A stretch of DNA of 64,000 bases, from contig JAAYMC010000052.1 in NCBI GenBank assembly GCA_012521555.1, forward strand, positions 32,151 to 96,150. Reading direction: 5' to 3'. The stretch's first letter is position 1. Each line of letters opens with the position of its first letter. The stretch is from Clostridiales bacterium (GTDB lineage Bacteria; Bacillota; Clostridia; Oscillospirales; Oscillospiraceae). Below are positions 27,596-37,396 of the stretch, piece after piece. The notes beneath the pieces are model-generated. The model did not search any database. It was not told the origin of the DNA and saw only the letters and a list, made by a program, of their open reading frames with translations. A program made the translations under genes and the position numbers.

Positions 27596-28590
27596 CGCTT
27601 TTTCTCCTTCGTACGCGCCGGCGCAGGCGCTCCGCCCTTCGATTTTTCAAAGCGGTCGTACGCCTCGACGATTTTCGACACGAGCTGGTGCCGGACGACG
27701 TCCGCCCCCGTCAGGCGGCAGATGGCGACGTCCTCAATCCCCTCCAGCACGCGGACGGCTTCCTTCAGGCCGCTCGTCTTGTCCGGCGGCAGGTCGATTT
27801 GCGTCAGGTCCCCCGTGATGACGATTTTCGAGCCGAAGCCCAGACGCGTGAGGAACATCTTCATCTGCTCGCGGGAGGTGTTTTGCGCTTCGTCGAGGAT
27901 GATGAAGGAGTCGTCGAGCGTCCGCCCGCGCATGTAGGCAAGCGGCGCGACTTCGATGTTGCCCCGCTCGAGGTACTTGTGGTAGGTGTCGGGGCCGAGC
28001 ATGTCGAACAGCGCGTCGTACAGCGGGCGAAGGTAGGGGTCGACCTTGCTCTGCAGGTCGCCTGGCAGGAAGCCCAGGCGCTCGCCGGCCTCCACCGCCG
28101 GGCGCGTGAGGATGATGCGGTTGACCGCCTTGTCCCGAAACGCCGCGACGGCCGCGGCCACGGCCAGATACGTCTTCCCCGTCCCCGCCGGGCCGATGCC
28201 CAGCGTGATGGTGTTTTTCGAGATGGCCTCGACGTACGCCTTCTGCCCGAGCGTTTTCGGCTTGATGGGCTTGCCCTTGGCCGTAATGCAGATGACGTCC
28301 CGCGCGAGGTTTTGTATCTGGTCGTCCTTCCCGCTGCGGACGAGCCCGAGGACGTACCGCACGCTGCCGGAGTCGATTGTCTCGCCGCGGGCGGCGAGCG
28401 ACAGGAGCCCCTCCACGGTGCGCTCGGCGAGATCAATCTGTTCCACGTCGCCTGATATGCTGATTTCGGAATTGCGGTCTGTGATGCGCACGCCAAGTTC
28501 GTTTTCTATGAGGCGCAGGTTCTCGTCGAATGAGCCGAAGACGCTGATGATGTGCTCGAGCCTGTCAACACTCATAGTTGTTTCCGCCAT
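27592..28590 (-). CDS. phoH: PhoH family P-loop protein
   Basis: GIGPAGTGKTYLAVA, RTLDDSFIILDEAQNT, GDLTQIDLP. Confidence 0.96.
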   Translation of the reverse strand: MAETTMSVDRLEHIISVFGSFDENLRLIENELGVRITDRNSEISISGDVEQIDLAERTVEGLLSLAARGETIDSGSVRYVLGLVRSGKDDQIQNLARDVICITAKGKPIKPKTLGQKAYVEAISKNTITLGIGPAGTGKTYLAVAAAVAAFRDKAVNRIILTRPAVEAGERLGFLPGDLQSKVDPYLRPLYDALFDMLGPDTYHKYLERGNIEVAPLAYMRGRTLDDSFIILDEAQNTSREQMKMFLTRLGFGSKIVITGDLTQIDLPPDKTSGLKEAVRVLEGIEDVAICRLTGADVVRHQLVSKIVEAYDRFEKSKGGAPAPARTKEKKR

Positions 28591-28635
28591 ACAAGTCTTC
28601 TCCGTTTCTTTCGTATAAATTCCGCACGAGGCGGT

Positions 28636-29862
28636 TTAATTTGCCTTTTTCTCGTCCGGCGTTCTTGCCTGCTGCAATTCCTCCGGCGTGAAGGGCCGCT
28701 CCGCGGCAATCTGCTCAAGGCACTCGGCCGAGAGGGTCACGGTGAGGACGCCGCCATTGAGCGTTGAGGTAAAGCGCGTGGACGTGATCTCCCCGTCGCC
28801 AATCAGGCGCGCAAGGCGCGCAAGCAGGCGCTTTTGGAGCATCCGCTCCGCGTCGAGGAGGGCCATCTCGGCCTCAAGCGGCTCGTACTCGCGGTACGTT
28901 TCGCGGACGACGGCGATCGGCAGGACGTTTCCCGTCGGGAGGGTGAGCTTTTTTACCGTTGTCATCTTATCATAATTTGTAAATGCAATTCCACTGTTAA
29001 AATATAAATTTACCCGCCCGCCGGCAAAAAACAAGGCGGTTTTTGTCTTTTCCCGGCCGGTGAACCTTTTTTCCGTCATCCTCAGCGGGACGGACGCCGA
29101 CAGGTCGTACCACGTGCGCGCCCAGACCTCCGCCATCGCGTGGACCGTGCGCTTTCCGGAGGCGATGGAGTCCATGATGCCGGTGACGAGCAGGTCCCCC
29201 GCCTGCACCGTGTCGCCCACCTTGACGACGCTCTTTCCCTCCAGCACGCTCATGCGCTTGATGACCCCCGACTTGACGGCGTAGACCATAATCGGCTCCG
29301 TCTTGTCGAGAATTTCCGGCTTGTCGATCCGCTCGCGCACCAGCACGTCCGCCCGGCTGCCGCGCACGTTCACGGCAATCCACTGCAGCTTCGGGATTTT
29401 CAGGAGCATGTCGTTTGCGATCGCCTCGGAGGAAATCGTCGGCCCGAACGAGCCGATGCCGACGCCCAGCTCGTCGAGCGCCTCGAGGATTTCGCGGGCG
29501 GAGAGCGTCTCGTTGCCGCTGACCTCGATTTCCCAGACAAACAGCGACAGCGTCCAGACGGCAAGGAGCATGACGATAAGGCCGGCGAGCAGCGCGTACC
29601 GCCGCCGCAGCCGCCAGAGGAAAAAGGGCACGCCCGACTTCCGCGCGCGCTCGATGGAAAAGCCGCCGCGCTCGGCAAGCTCCCCCAGCTTGCGGTAGCC
29701 GGTTTGAAAAACGGAAAACTCCACGGTGGTGGGGCCGACGCGCTCGTAATCCCAGAAGGCGATGTTGTTGAGCGCGCAAATATTCATCACCCGCTCGGGG
29801 TACGGGCACTCCGCGCGGACGCGGACCGTTCCGAGAAAGAAGTTCACAGCACGTTTCATCAT
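28636..29862 (-). CDS. yqfD: Sporulation protein YqfD
   Basis: N-terminal recognisable YqfD pattern, TM SLFVWEIEVSGNETLSAREILEALDELGVGIGSF; next to yqfC/phoH. Confidence 0.9.
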   Translation of the reverse strand: MMKRAVNFFLGTVRVRAECPYPERVMNICALNNIAFWDYERVGPTTVEFSVFQTGYRKLGELAERGGFSIERARKSGVPFFLWRLRRRYALLAGLIVMLLAVWTLSLFVWEIEVSGNETLSAREILEALDELGVGIGSFGPTISSEAIANDMLLKIPKLQWIAVNVRGSRADVLVRERIDKPEILDKTEPIMVYAVKSGVIKRMSVLEGKSVVKVGDTVQAGDLLVTGIMDSIASGKRTVHAMAEVWARTWYDLSASVPLRMTEKRFTGREKTKTALFFAGGRVNLYFNSGIAFTNYDKMTTVKKLTLPTGNVLPIAVVRETYREYEPLEAEMALLDAERMLQKRLLARLARLIGDGEITSTRFTSTLNGGVLTVTLSAECLEQIAAERPFTPEELQQARTPDEKKAN

Positions 29863-29870
29863 AAGTCCCT

Positions 29871-30146
29871 CTATTCAAACTCAATGGACAAGATGGTGCC
29901 GCGGATGAGCATCTCCTCGGCACTCATGGCGGCAACCTCAAGGTTTTCCCCGCGCAGCTTGAGGATGAGCTTCCCGCCGTTTATCGCGATGAGGCTGCTG
30001 TCGTACTCCAAAATCCCTTTGTGGCACTCGATATGCAGCCGGCTGTTACCGACGAGCGTGAGCTTCGGCAGCCCGGCTATCACCTCGCCGGGCAGGTCGA
30101 ACACGTCAATCGCGCGGGTGACGATTCCCTTTCTTCTTTCTTTCAC
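29871..30146 (-). CDS. yqfC: Sporulation protein YqfC (YabP/YqfC family), GTG start
   Basis: AIDVFDLPGEVIAGLPKLTLVGNSRLHIECHKGILEYDSSLIAINGGKLILKLRGENLEV; SD AAGGGGGTG upstream of GTG. Confidence 0.88.
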   Translation of the reverse strand: MKERRKGIVTRAIDVFDLPGEVIAGLPKLTLVGNSRLHIECHKGILEYDSSLIAINGGKLILKLRGENLEVAAMSAEEMLIRGTILSIEFE

Positions 30147-30242
30147 CGGTGCACCCCCTTGCCTATTCCGTTTATATTTATGCGGAAGGGGGAAAAAATA
30201 CGCCGCCCCGCGCATAAGCTTTTCCGAGGCGGAGGTGATTGT

Positions 30243-31448
30243 ATGGTGAAAGCCGGAACCATCAGGCGGTACGTCTACGACTTTGCCGTCCTCGCGGGGC
30301 TTGCGCTGTGCGCCGCGGGGCTCCTGCTCTACCCGCAGCAGTCCGTGAGCGCGGCGAAAAACGGGCTGACCCTGTGCCTGAACGTGATTATCCCGTCGCT
30401 GTTTCCCTTTTTCGTGCTCTCGTCGATGATCGTCAACCTCGGCTACGCCCGCTATTTCGGGCGCGTTCTGGAGCCCGTCATGCGCCCGCTGTTTAACGTG
30501 GGCGGGGCGTGCTCCACGGCGTTCGTGCTGGGGTTTATAGGAGGGTACCCCGTCGGCGCGCGGACGGTCATCGCGCTGTACAAAAACGGCGTCTGCTCGA
30601 AGACGGAGGCCGAGCGGATGCTCTCCTTCTGCAACAACTCCGGCCCGGCCTTTATCTTCGGCGTGGTGGGCGCGGGCGTCTTCGCCAGCTCCAGCGCGGG
30701 GCTGCTCCTGTATCTGGCGCACACGGCGGCTTCCGTGTGCGTGGGGCTGCTCTTCCGCAACTGGGGCGCGGGGCGGGAGGACGAAAAAGGCGCGCGCCGC
30801 GCCATCGCCGCCGCCGCGCAGCCCTTCGCGCCGGCGTTTACCGACGCGGTGAAGTCCTCCTTTATGTCGATGCTCAACATCAGCGGGTTTGTCGTGTTCT
30901 TTACGGTGCTCATCAGCCTGCTGACCCTCACGGGGTTTATCCCTGCCGTCTCGGCCGCCCTCGGCCGCGTTTTCGCCCCCGTCGGGCTCGACAGGGACTG
31001 GATTGAGCGGCTTATCACGGGCATCATCGAGCTCACGTCCGGCGTGGCGAGCCTGCGCGGGGCGACGGCGTCGCTCTACCGCTCCATGGCCGCGGCGGCG
31101 TTCATGCTCGGCTGGGCGGGCCTTTCCATCCACGCGCAGACGCTCTCCTTCATCGCCGACAGCGGCCTGTCCGTCAAGACCTACTTCTTCGGCAAGCTCC
31201 TCCACGGCCTTCTCTCCGCCGTCTTCGCCACGGCCTTGGCGCGCATCTTCGTGTTCAGCCTGCCGACGGGGGTGTACCTCGCCGAGCAGGTCCGGGCGAT
31301 GGCGTCGCTCAATTTCGGCGCGGCGCTGCAGCTGTCCTGCCTGAGCGCGGGACTTGTGCTGATTTTCTTCATCATCGCCGCCCGCCGCGCCAAAACGCGC
31401 AAGGGCGCGCGCCCGAAAAACGCCGTGAAAAAGCGCTCCGCCCGGTAA
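30243..31448 (+). CDS. ylbJ: Sporulation integral membrane protein YlbJ (nucleoside-recognition domain)
   Basis: NVIIPSLFPFFVLSSMIVNLG, GFIGGYPVGARTVIALY, FCNNSGPAFIFGVVG; GGAGGTG SD before ATG 30243. Confidence 0.92.
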   Translation: MVKAGTIRRYVYDFAVLAGLALCAAGLLLYPQQSVSAAKNGLTLCLNVIIPSLFPFFVLSSMIVNLGYARYFGRVLEPVMRPLFNVGGACSTAFVLGFIGGYPVGARTVIALYKNGVCSKTEAERMLSFCNNSGPAFIFGVVGAGVFASSSAGLLLYLAHTAASVCVGLLFRNWGAGREDEKGARRAIAAAAQPFAPAFTDAVKSSFMSMLNISGFVVFFTVLISLLTLTGFIPAVSAALGRVFAPVGLDRDWIERLITGIIELTSGVASLRGATASLYRSMAAAAFMLGWAGLSIHAQTLSFIADSGLSVKTYFFGKLLHGLLSAVFATALARIFVFSLPTGVYLAEQVRAMASLNFGAALQLSCLSAGLVLIFFIIAARRAKTRKGARPKNAVKKRSAR

Positions 31449-31493
31449 AGGCAAAGCGCGCAAAAGCACAAGCGGCGCAGGTTACATAACGCA

Positions 31494-31520
31494 AAAAGCG
31501 GGCGCGCTGCGCCCGCTTTT
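31494..31520 (+). terminator. Intrinsic terminator downstream of ylbJ
   Basis: AAAAGCGGGCGC-GCT-GCGCCCGCTTTT. Confidence 0.7.
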
Positions 31521-31540
31521 GTGCTATGACGTCTGCCCGA

Positions 31541-31572
31541 CTGCCGGCATTAAGTACTGCCGGCATTAAGTA
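31541..31572. repeat. Perfect 16-bp tandem duplication
   Basis: CTGCCGGCATTAAGTA at 31541-31556 and again at 31557-31572. Confidence 0.9.
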
Positions 31573-31589
31573 TGATTCTGCATAAAGAA

Positions 31590-31613
31590 AAAGCGCGCCA
31601 AAAGGCGCGCTTT
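31590..31613. terminator. Terminator-like hairpin
   Basis: AAAGCGCGCC-AAAA-GGCGCGCTTT. Confidence 0.55.
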
Positions 31614-31794
31614 CGTCTCAGGTGCGTTTGCCCGACGCACGCCCGCGCGACGCCGCTTTGACAAGCGGCGGAGAACCTTACACAAAAGCACCCAATTGTC
31701 CGCCGCGCCCGCACGACGCCGCTTCATCCCGACGCCGCCATTATGGCGGCGGGGCGCTTAAAGCCGCGCCCCGCCCTCGCCACGCAAAACGCGG

Positions 31795-32688
31795 TTATTT
31801 GTCGCACAGCCCGCATTCGTCGCATTCGGAGGCGGCGCAGCCGGCGGCGGCGTTGGGGTAGACGATAAACTCGTCCTCAAAGGTGTATTCGGCCGCGCGC
31901 CCGTCCGGAAGGAAAATCGCCACTTTTTCGGCGTCGTAATCAAACTGAAGGCGCAGCGGAATCTGCTGCTCCCCGGACAGGTCGGGGACATATTCGGCGT
32001 AATGGCTTCCGGTTATCGGGCGGACGTAGACGCGGTCCCCCGCCGTCGTCACGGCGGTGACGCGCGCGAGCGTGTCAAACCGCAGCGACCAGTGTTCGCC
32101 CGCCGTCTTCCCCGCGTTCGGGTCGTACGCGTCGTACGTGCCGCACGGCGTAATCGCCTTGACGGGGTGCGCCGGCTCGATGGACATAATCTCCCCCGAC
32201 TCGTGGAGCGTCACGCCAAACCGCGCGCGGACGCGCCAGTACTGCTCCGGCCACACGTCGGCGTGCGCCCCCTCGGCGAAAACAATCTCGCGCAGCGCGC
32301 CGCTTTCATAAAACTTCAGGCCCTTTACGGCAACGGCAAACGGCTTATACCCGTGCTCAAACTCCCGCACCGCCGCCTTACCGCGGCCTATGCGCACGCT
32401 TTCAATCGCGCCGGACGGGTAAAACGTCACGCCGTCGGCCAGAAACGGACCGGCCGGCGTCTCAATTTCCTGCGGGCTTTCCATCTCGACGGACAGCACC
32501 GCCCCGTCGGCGCCGAGCGTCAGGGACACAAGGTCGCCGCCGGTGTACAGCGGTATAAGCGGGCCGGTGTCCGTTTGCAGCACGTTCGTTGCGACAAGCC
32601 GGATGCTTCCGCTTTCCGGCTCGTCTCTCTCCGCCGCGGCAACGCCGCGAATCCCCCCAAAAGGCATGCGCCGGCTCTGCTTTTCCAT
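31795..32688 (-). CDS. Hypothetical beta-repeat protein with C-terminal Cys cluster
   Basis: Recurring segments VTFYPSGAIESV, LKFYESGALREI, VTLHESGEIMSI, LTLGADGAVLSV; tail CAASECDECGLCDK. Confidence 0.75.
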   Translation of the reverse strand: MEKQSRRMPFGGIRGVAAAERDEPESGSIRLVATNVLQTDTGPLIPLYTGGDLVSLTLGADGAVLSVEMESPQEIETPAGPFLADGVTFYPSGAIESVRIGRGKAAVREFEHGYKPFAVAVKGLKFYESGALREIVFAEGAHADVWPEQYWRVRARFGVTLHESGEIMSIEPAHPVKAITPCGTYDAYDPNAGKTAGEHWSLRFDTLARVTAVTTAGDRVYVRPITGSHYAEYVPDLSGEQQIPLRLQFDYDAEKVAIFLPDGRAAEYTFEDEFIVYPNAAAGCAASECDECGLCDK

Positions 32689-33040
32689 ATCTATCCCCCC
32701 ATCAACGCCCGCGCGCCTGTGCCGCGCCCGCCGGGCAAAGCGGCGGGCGCGATATTATTGCAATATTTCTATATCTCTGTAATAAACTCTTAATTTTTTA
32801 TTCATTATACCACATCCTCCCTGCAGTGCCAACGCGCGAAAAGGCCTTTTCTCACGATTTTACGCGCTACGGCGCGCAAGATTGTTAAATTATCTTCATT
32901 TTTAATTAATCGCGGCACTTTTCGTTGCGCCGCGGCGTCATAATAATATAAAATCATGGCCAAATACGCCGCTTCCGGCGCGCGGCAGGATACGCCGCGC
33001 CGCATGCGGCGGCATTATGCAACGGTGGAGTAATACGCAA

Positions 33041-33691
33041 ATGAAAAAAATCTGCTTTGTCATCGGCGCCGCGCCCTGCAAGGGCTTTCCCCTCCCGCTT
33101 TGCCCGGGTGACGCCGTCATCGCCGCGGACGCCGGCTTCCTGCGCCTTCCCGACTTTTGCGCGGACGCCGACGTCGTCATCGGCGACTTCGACTCGCTCG
33201 GCGGGATGCCTTCGCACGAGCACGTCCTTGTCGCCCCGTCTGAAAAGGACGAGACGGACACGTTCCTTGCCGTGCGCGAGGGGCTTCGCCTCGGGCACGA
33301 CGCGTTCGTCTTTATCGGCGGCATCGGCGGGCGGTTTGACCACACGCTCGCCAACATCCAGACGCTCACCTTCCTCGCCGAATCGGGCGTGCGCGGGATG
33401 ATGCTCGGGGACGGCTTTGCGATGACTGTCCTTCAAGACGGCGCGCTCCGGTTCCCTCCGGGGAAGGCGGGCGGCGTGTCGGTCTTCTGCCTCGGGGAGC
33501 GCGCGGAGGGCGTGACGCTCAGGGGGCTCAAATACCCTCTCGAGAGCGCGGAGCTGACGTACTCCTTCCCCCTCGGCGTGAGCAACGCCTTCACCGGGGA
33601 GGCGGCGGAAATTGCCGTCGAAGCCGGAACGCTTCTCGTGTACTGGGAGGATGCGCCGGAGGCGGCCATCGCGTTTTTCCGGCAAATCTAA
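33041..33691 (+). CDS. Thiamine pyrophosphokinase
   Basis: DAVIAADAGFLRL, VIGDFDSLG, EKDETDTFLAVREGL, FIGGIGGRFDHTLANI. Confidence 0.93.
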   Translation: MKKICFVIGAAPCKGFPLPLCPGDAVIAADAGFLRLPDFCADADVVIGDFDSLGGMPSHEHVLVAPSEKDETDTFLAVREGLRLGHDAFVFIGGIGGRFDHTLANIQTLTFLAESGVRGMMLGDGFAMTVLQDGALRFPPGKAGGVSVFCLGERAEGVTLRGLKYPLESAELTYSFPLGVSNAFTGEAAEIAVEAGTLLVYWEDAPEAAIAFFRQI

Positions 33692-33711
33692 GGGCGCGGG
33701 CCAAAAGCGGA

Positions 33712-33743
33712 AAAAGCGGCGGGCAAAAGTGCCCGCCGCTTTT
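33712..33743. terminator. Bidirectional intrinsic terminator between convergent genes
   Basis: AAAAGCGGCGGGCA-AAAG-TGCCCGCCGCTTTT with T/A tracts both sides. Confidence 0.8.
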
Positions 33744-33750
33744 TTGTTTT

Positions 33751-35616
33751 TTATGAGACCTGCTCGAACTGGCTGTTGTACAGCTCGGCGTAAAACCCGC
33801 CCTTGCGGAGCAGCTCCTCATGCCGGCCGCTTTCGATGATGTCGCCGTCTTTCATGACGAGAATGATGTCGGCGTTGCGGATGGTCGACAGGCGGTGGGC
33901 GATGACAAACGACGTGCGCCCTTTCATGAGGGTGTCCATCGCCTGCTGGACGAGCAGCTCCGTGCGCGTGTCGACGGAGCTTGTCGCCTCGTCGAGGATG
34001 AGCAGCGGCGCGTTTTCCACCATCGCGCGGGCGATGGTCAGCAGCTGCCTCTGCCCGGCCGACAGGGCGGCGTTGTCGCCGAGAACCGTGTCGTACCCCT
34101 GCGGGAGCGTCTTGATGAAGTGGTGCAGCCCGACGGCCTTGCAGGCCCGGACCACGTCCTCGTCCGTCACGCCCTTTTTGCTGTAGATGATGTTCTCCTT
34201 AATCGTGCCCTCAAACAGCCACGTGTCCTGCAAGACCATGCAGAACAGGTCGTGCACGTTCTCGCGCGTGAGGTCCCGGATGTCCACGCCGTCGATGTAG
34301 ATGGCGCCGCTGCCGACCTCGTAAAAGCGCATGAGGAGGTTGACAAGCGTCGTCTTTCCGGCGCCCGTGGGGCCGACGATGGCGACCTTCTGGCCGGCCT
34401 TGATGTCCGCCGAAAAGCCCTTGATGACGGTCTTGTCGGGCGTGTAGCCGAAGACGACGTTGTCAAACTTCACGTCGCCCTTGACGTCGGTCAGGCGCGC
34501 CGTCTTGTGGGACTCGTCGTCCAGCTCCTCCTCGTCGAGGAACTCGAACACGCGCTCGCTGGCCGCGGCGGTCGACTGCAGGCTCGTCGCCGCCTGCGCG
34601 AGCTGGTTGAGCGGCTGCATGAACATGCGCACGTAGATGATAAACGCCACGATGACGCCGAAGTCGATCACGCCGTTTTTCGCCAGCGCCGCGCCGACGA
34701 TGCACACGGCCACATAGCCGATGTTGCCGATTGTCGCCATCAGCGGCATCATCAGGCCCGAGAGGAACTGCGAGCGCCAGCCGGCGTTGTACAGCTGGTC
34801 GTTGATCTCCTCGAACTTCCTCCGCGCCTCCTTTTCGCCGTTGAAGGCCTTGACGATGGTGTGGCCGGCGTAGATCTCCTCGATGTGGCCGTTGATTTCG
34901 CCCAGAAGGTCCTGATTGAGCTTAAAGTACTTCCGCGAGCGGCTGATGATCATCCGCACGAAGACAAAGCCGATGAGCGTGGAGACGACGGCCGTCAGCG
35001 CGAGGATGCCGTTGGTGATGATCATCATGATGAGGGACCCGAAGAGCATGACGACGGACGTGACAAACTGCGTCAGGCTCTGGTTGAGCGACATGCCGAG
35101 CATGTCGACGTCGTTGGTGATGCGGCTTAAAATGTCGCCGATCTGGTTTGAGTCGAAGTACCTGAGCGGCAGTCTGTTGATTTTCTCCGCGAGGGCGGTG
35201 CGCAGCTGCTTTTGGAGCTTTTGCGTGATGGTGACCATCGAGTAGCCCTGCGTGTAATTGAGCAGCGCGCCCGCGCCGTACAGGATGCCGAGTGTGACGG
35301 CGATGCGCACGATGCGGTCGATGTCCATCGTGCCCATCAGGCCCGCGGAGATGACGTTGGTGATCTCCTTGATATACTGCGGGCCGATGAGCGTGATGAC
35401 GCAGCCGGCGATAGCGCACACGGCGGCGAGAATCATAATCGGAACGTATCTGCGCGCAAACTGGAAAATCTTCAGCCAGCCGCCCTTAAAGTCCTTCGGC
35501 TTTTCCATAAACCCCATCGGCGGGCCCGGAGGGCCGGGCGGGCGTCCGCCGGGGCCGCGCCCGGGACCGCGCCCGATTTTTGCCTGGCCGAGTTCGTATT
35601 CGTTCGGTTTGCTCAT
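33751..35616 (-). CDS. ABC exporter, fused permease/ATPase (half transporter 2)
   Basis: Walker A GPTGAGKTTL, signature LSAGQRQLLTIARA, D-loop; Gly/Pro-rich N-terminus. Confidence 0.95.
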   Translation of the reverse strand: MSKPNEYELGQAKIGRGPGRGPGGRPPGPPGPPMGFMEKPKDFKGGWLKIFQFARRYVPIMILAAVCAIAGCVITLIGPQYIKEITNVISAGLMGTMDIDRIVRIAVTLGILYGAGALLNYTQGYSMVTITQKLQKQLRTALAEKINRLPLRYFDSNQIGDILSRITNDVDMLGMSLNQSLTQFVTSVVMLFGSLIMMIITNGILALTAVVSTLIGFVFVRMIISRSRKYFKLNQDLLGEINGHIEEIYAGHTIVKAFNGEKEARRKFEEINDQLYNAGWRSQFLSGLMMPLMATIGNIGYVAVCIVGAALAKNGVIDFGVIVAFIIYVRMFMQPLNQLAQAATSLQSTAAASERVFEFLDEEELDDESHKTARLTDVKGDVKFDNVVFGYTPDKTVIKGFSADIKAGQKVAIVGPTGAGKTTLVNLLMRFYEVGSGAIYIDGVDIRDLTRENVHDLFCMVLQDTWLFEGTIKENIIYSKKGVTDEDVVRACKAVGLHHFIKTLPQGYDTVLGDNAALSAGQRQLLTIARAMVENAPLLILDEATSSVDTRTELLVQQAMDTLMKGRTSFVIAHRLSTIRNADIILVMKDGDIIESGRHEELLRKGGFYAELYNSQFEQVS

Positions 35617-37379
35617 TGGCCCAGTTCCTCCTTCGACAGCTGCGAGTAGGCGATCTCCTGATAGACGGGGCAGCTTTCCATCAGCTCGTCGTGCGTGCCG
35701 ATGCCGACGAGCCGCCCCTCGTCGAGGACGACGATTTTATCGGCGTCGCGGATGGTGCCGATGCGCTGGGCGACGATGAGGCACGTCGCGCCTTTCATCT
35801 CGCGGCGCAGCGCCGCGCGCAGCGCGCGGTCCGTCTTGTAGTCGAGCGCGGAGAAGGCGTCGTCGAAAATGTAGATCTCCGGCTTGCGCGCGATGGCCCG
35901 GGCGATGGACAGGCGCTGCCTCTGCCCGCCGGAGAAGTTCGTGCCCCCCTGCGCGACGTGGGCGTCGTACCCGCCCTCCATCTGCTCGACGAAATCCGCC
36001 TGCGCGATCCCGCAGGCTTTTTTAATCTCCTCGAGCGTCGGCTTTTCGCGGCCGTTGTCGCCGTAGGCAATATTTGAGGCGACGGTCCCCGTAAACAGCA
36101 GCGCGCGCTGCGGCACGTAGCCGATTTTGTTGTGCAGCGCCTCGAGCGTGTAGTCGCGCACGTCCACGCCGTCGATGAGGATCTGGCCTTCCGTCACGTC
36201 GTAAAAGCGCGGCACGAGGTTGATAAGCGTCGACTTGCCGCTGCCCGTCGAGCCGATGAAGGCCACCGTCTCCCCCTGCCTGACGGTAAAGCTGATGTCG
36301 TGCAGGACGTACTCCTCGGCGTCGGGGTATTTAAAGCTCACGTTCTTAAACTCGATCTCGCCGGCTCTGCCCTCGGGGGAGCTTGTGACCGTCCCATCGA
36401 CAATCGTGGGCTTCGTGTCGAGCACTTCATTGACGCGCCGTACCGACACCATCACGCGCGGCAGCTGGATGAACAGGATGGTGAGCATCATAAACGCCAT
36501 GACAATCATCATCGCGTAGGTGGAAAACGCGATCATCTCGCCGAAAATCGCAATTTTCGCCGCGGCGCCCGCCGCCCCTGCAATCAGGTAGGCGCCGACG
36601 AGGTAGATGCCGAGCGTCAGGCCGCTGTTGATGAGCGTCATCCCCGCCGGGAACACGCTCATCGCGCGCATGGCCTCGAGCAGGTTGCGCGTGATGTCCA
36701 TGTTGGCCTTCTCAAACTTCTCAAGCTGGTAGCTCTCGGCGTTGTACGCGCGCACGACGCGGATGCCCGAGAGGTTTTCGCGCGCGACGCGGTTGAGTTG
36801 GTCCGTCAGCCACTGCATTTTCCGAAAGCGCGGGACGGCAAAGCTCATCGTCGAGAGGATGAGGATGAGCAGGCAGGCGACGGCGCCGCCCGTCAGCGCC
36901 GTCCAGCGCCAGCTGGCCGCGGAGATTTTCCCGAGCGCCCAGATGGCGATCACCGGCGCGCGGAGGACCATCTGCAGCCCGATGACGAGGAACATCTGCA
37001 GCTGCGTGACGTCGTTCGTCGAGCGGGTGATGAGGCTCGCCGTCGAAAAGCGGCTGACCTCCTCCATGGAGAAGTCCTCCACGCGGTTGAACACCGCAAG
37101 GCGCAGCCGCTGCCCGAACCGCGCGGAGATGCGCGCGCTCATGTACCCCAAAAGCAGCGTCAGCAGCGCACTCGCCAGCGTGCACAGGAGCATCAGAGCG
37201 CCCGAGCGGTAGATTTCCGACATCGGGCTGCCCGGCGTCTGCACGTTCCTGGTGATGTCCTGCATGAGATCCGGCAGCTTGAGCTCAAAGTAAACCTGTG
37301 CCACGACGACGCACAGGATCACCAAGATCATGACAAGTTCCTTCCACTTTAGATACCTGAGGATTTTTATCATGCACAT
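35613..37379 (-). CDS. ABC exporter, fused permease/ATPase (half transporter 1)
   Basis: Walker A GSTGSGKSTL, FSGGQRQRLSIARAIA, 4-bp overlap with the following half transporter. Confidence 0.95.
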   Translation of the reverse strand: MCMIKILRYLKWKELVMILVILCVVVAQVYFELKLPDLMQDITRNVQTPGSPMSEIYRSGALMLLCTLASALLTLLLGYMSARISARFGQRLRLAVFNRVEDFSMEEVSRFSTASLITRSTNDVTQLQMFLVIGLQMVLRAPVIAIWALGKISAASWRWTALTGGAVACLLILILSTMSFAVPRFRKMQWLTDQLNRVARENLSGIRVVRAYNAESYQLEKFEKANMDITRNLLEAMRAMSVFPAGMTLINSGLTLGIYLVGAYLIAGAAGAAAKIAIFGEMIAFSTYAMMIVMAFMMLTILFIQLPRVMVSVRRVNEVLDTKPTIVDGTVTSSPEGRAGEIEFKNVSFKYPDAEEYVLHDISFTVRQGETVAFIGSTGSGKSTLINLVPRFYDVTEGQILIDGVDVRDYTLEALHNKIGYVPQRALLFTGTVASNIAYGDNGREKPTLEEIKKACGIAQADFVEQMEGGYDAHVAQGGTNFSGGQRQRLSIARAIARKPEIYIFDDAFSALDYKTDRALRAALRREMKGATCLIVAQRIGTIRDADKIVVLDEGRLVGIGTHDELMESCPVYQEIAYSQLSKEELGQ

Positions 37380-37396
37380 TGCTCCTTCAATGTTTT

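Noticed and set aside
30147-31469. N-terminal two thirds of the 29871-31469 minus ORF
   Set aside because: Antisense shadow of ylbJ; only the C-terminal part from the GTG at 30146 is YqfC.
32805-33005. 66-aa minus ORF MRRGVSCRAPEAAYLAMILYYYD...
   Set aside because: AT-rich intergenic region upstream of thiamine pyrophosphokinase, no convincing RBS or recognisable family.
32760-33040. Possible TPP riboswitch upstream of thiamine pyrophosphokinase
   Set aside because: No CUGAGA / ACCUGAUCUGG-like THI-box motifs seen.
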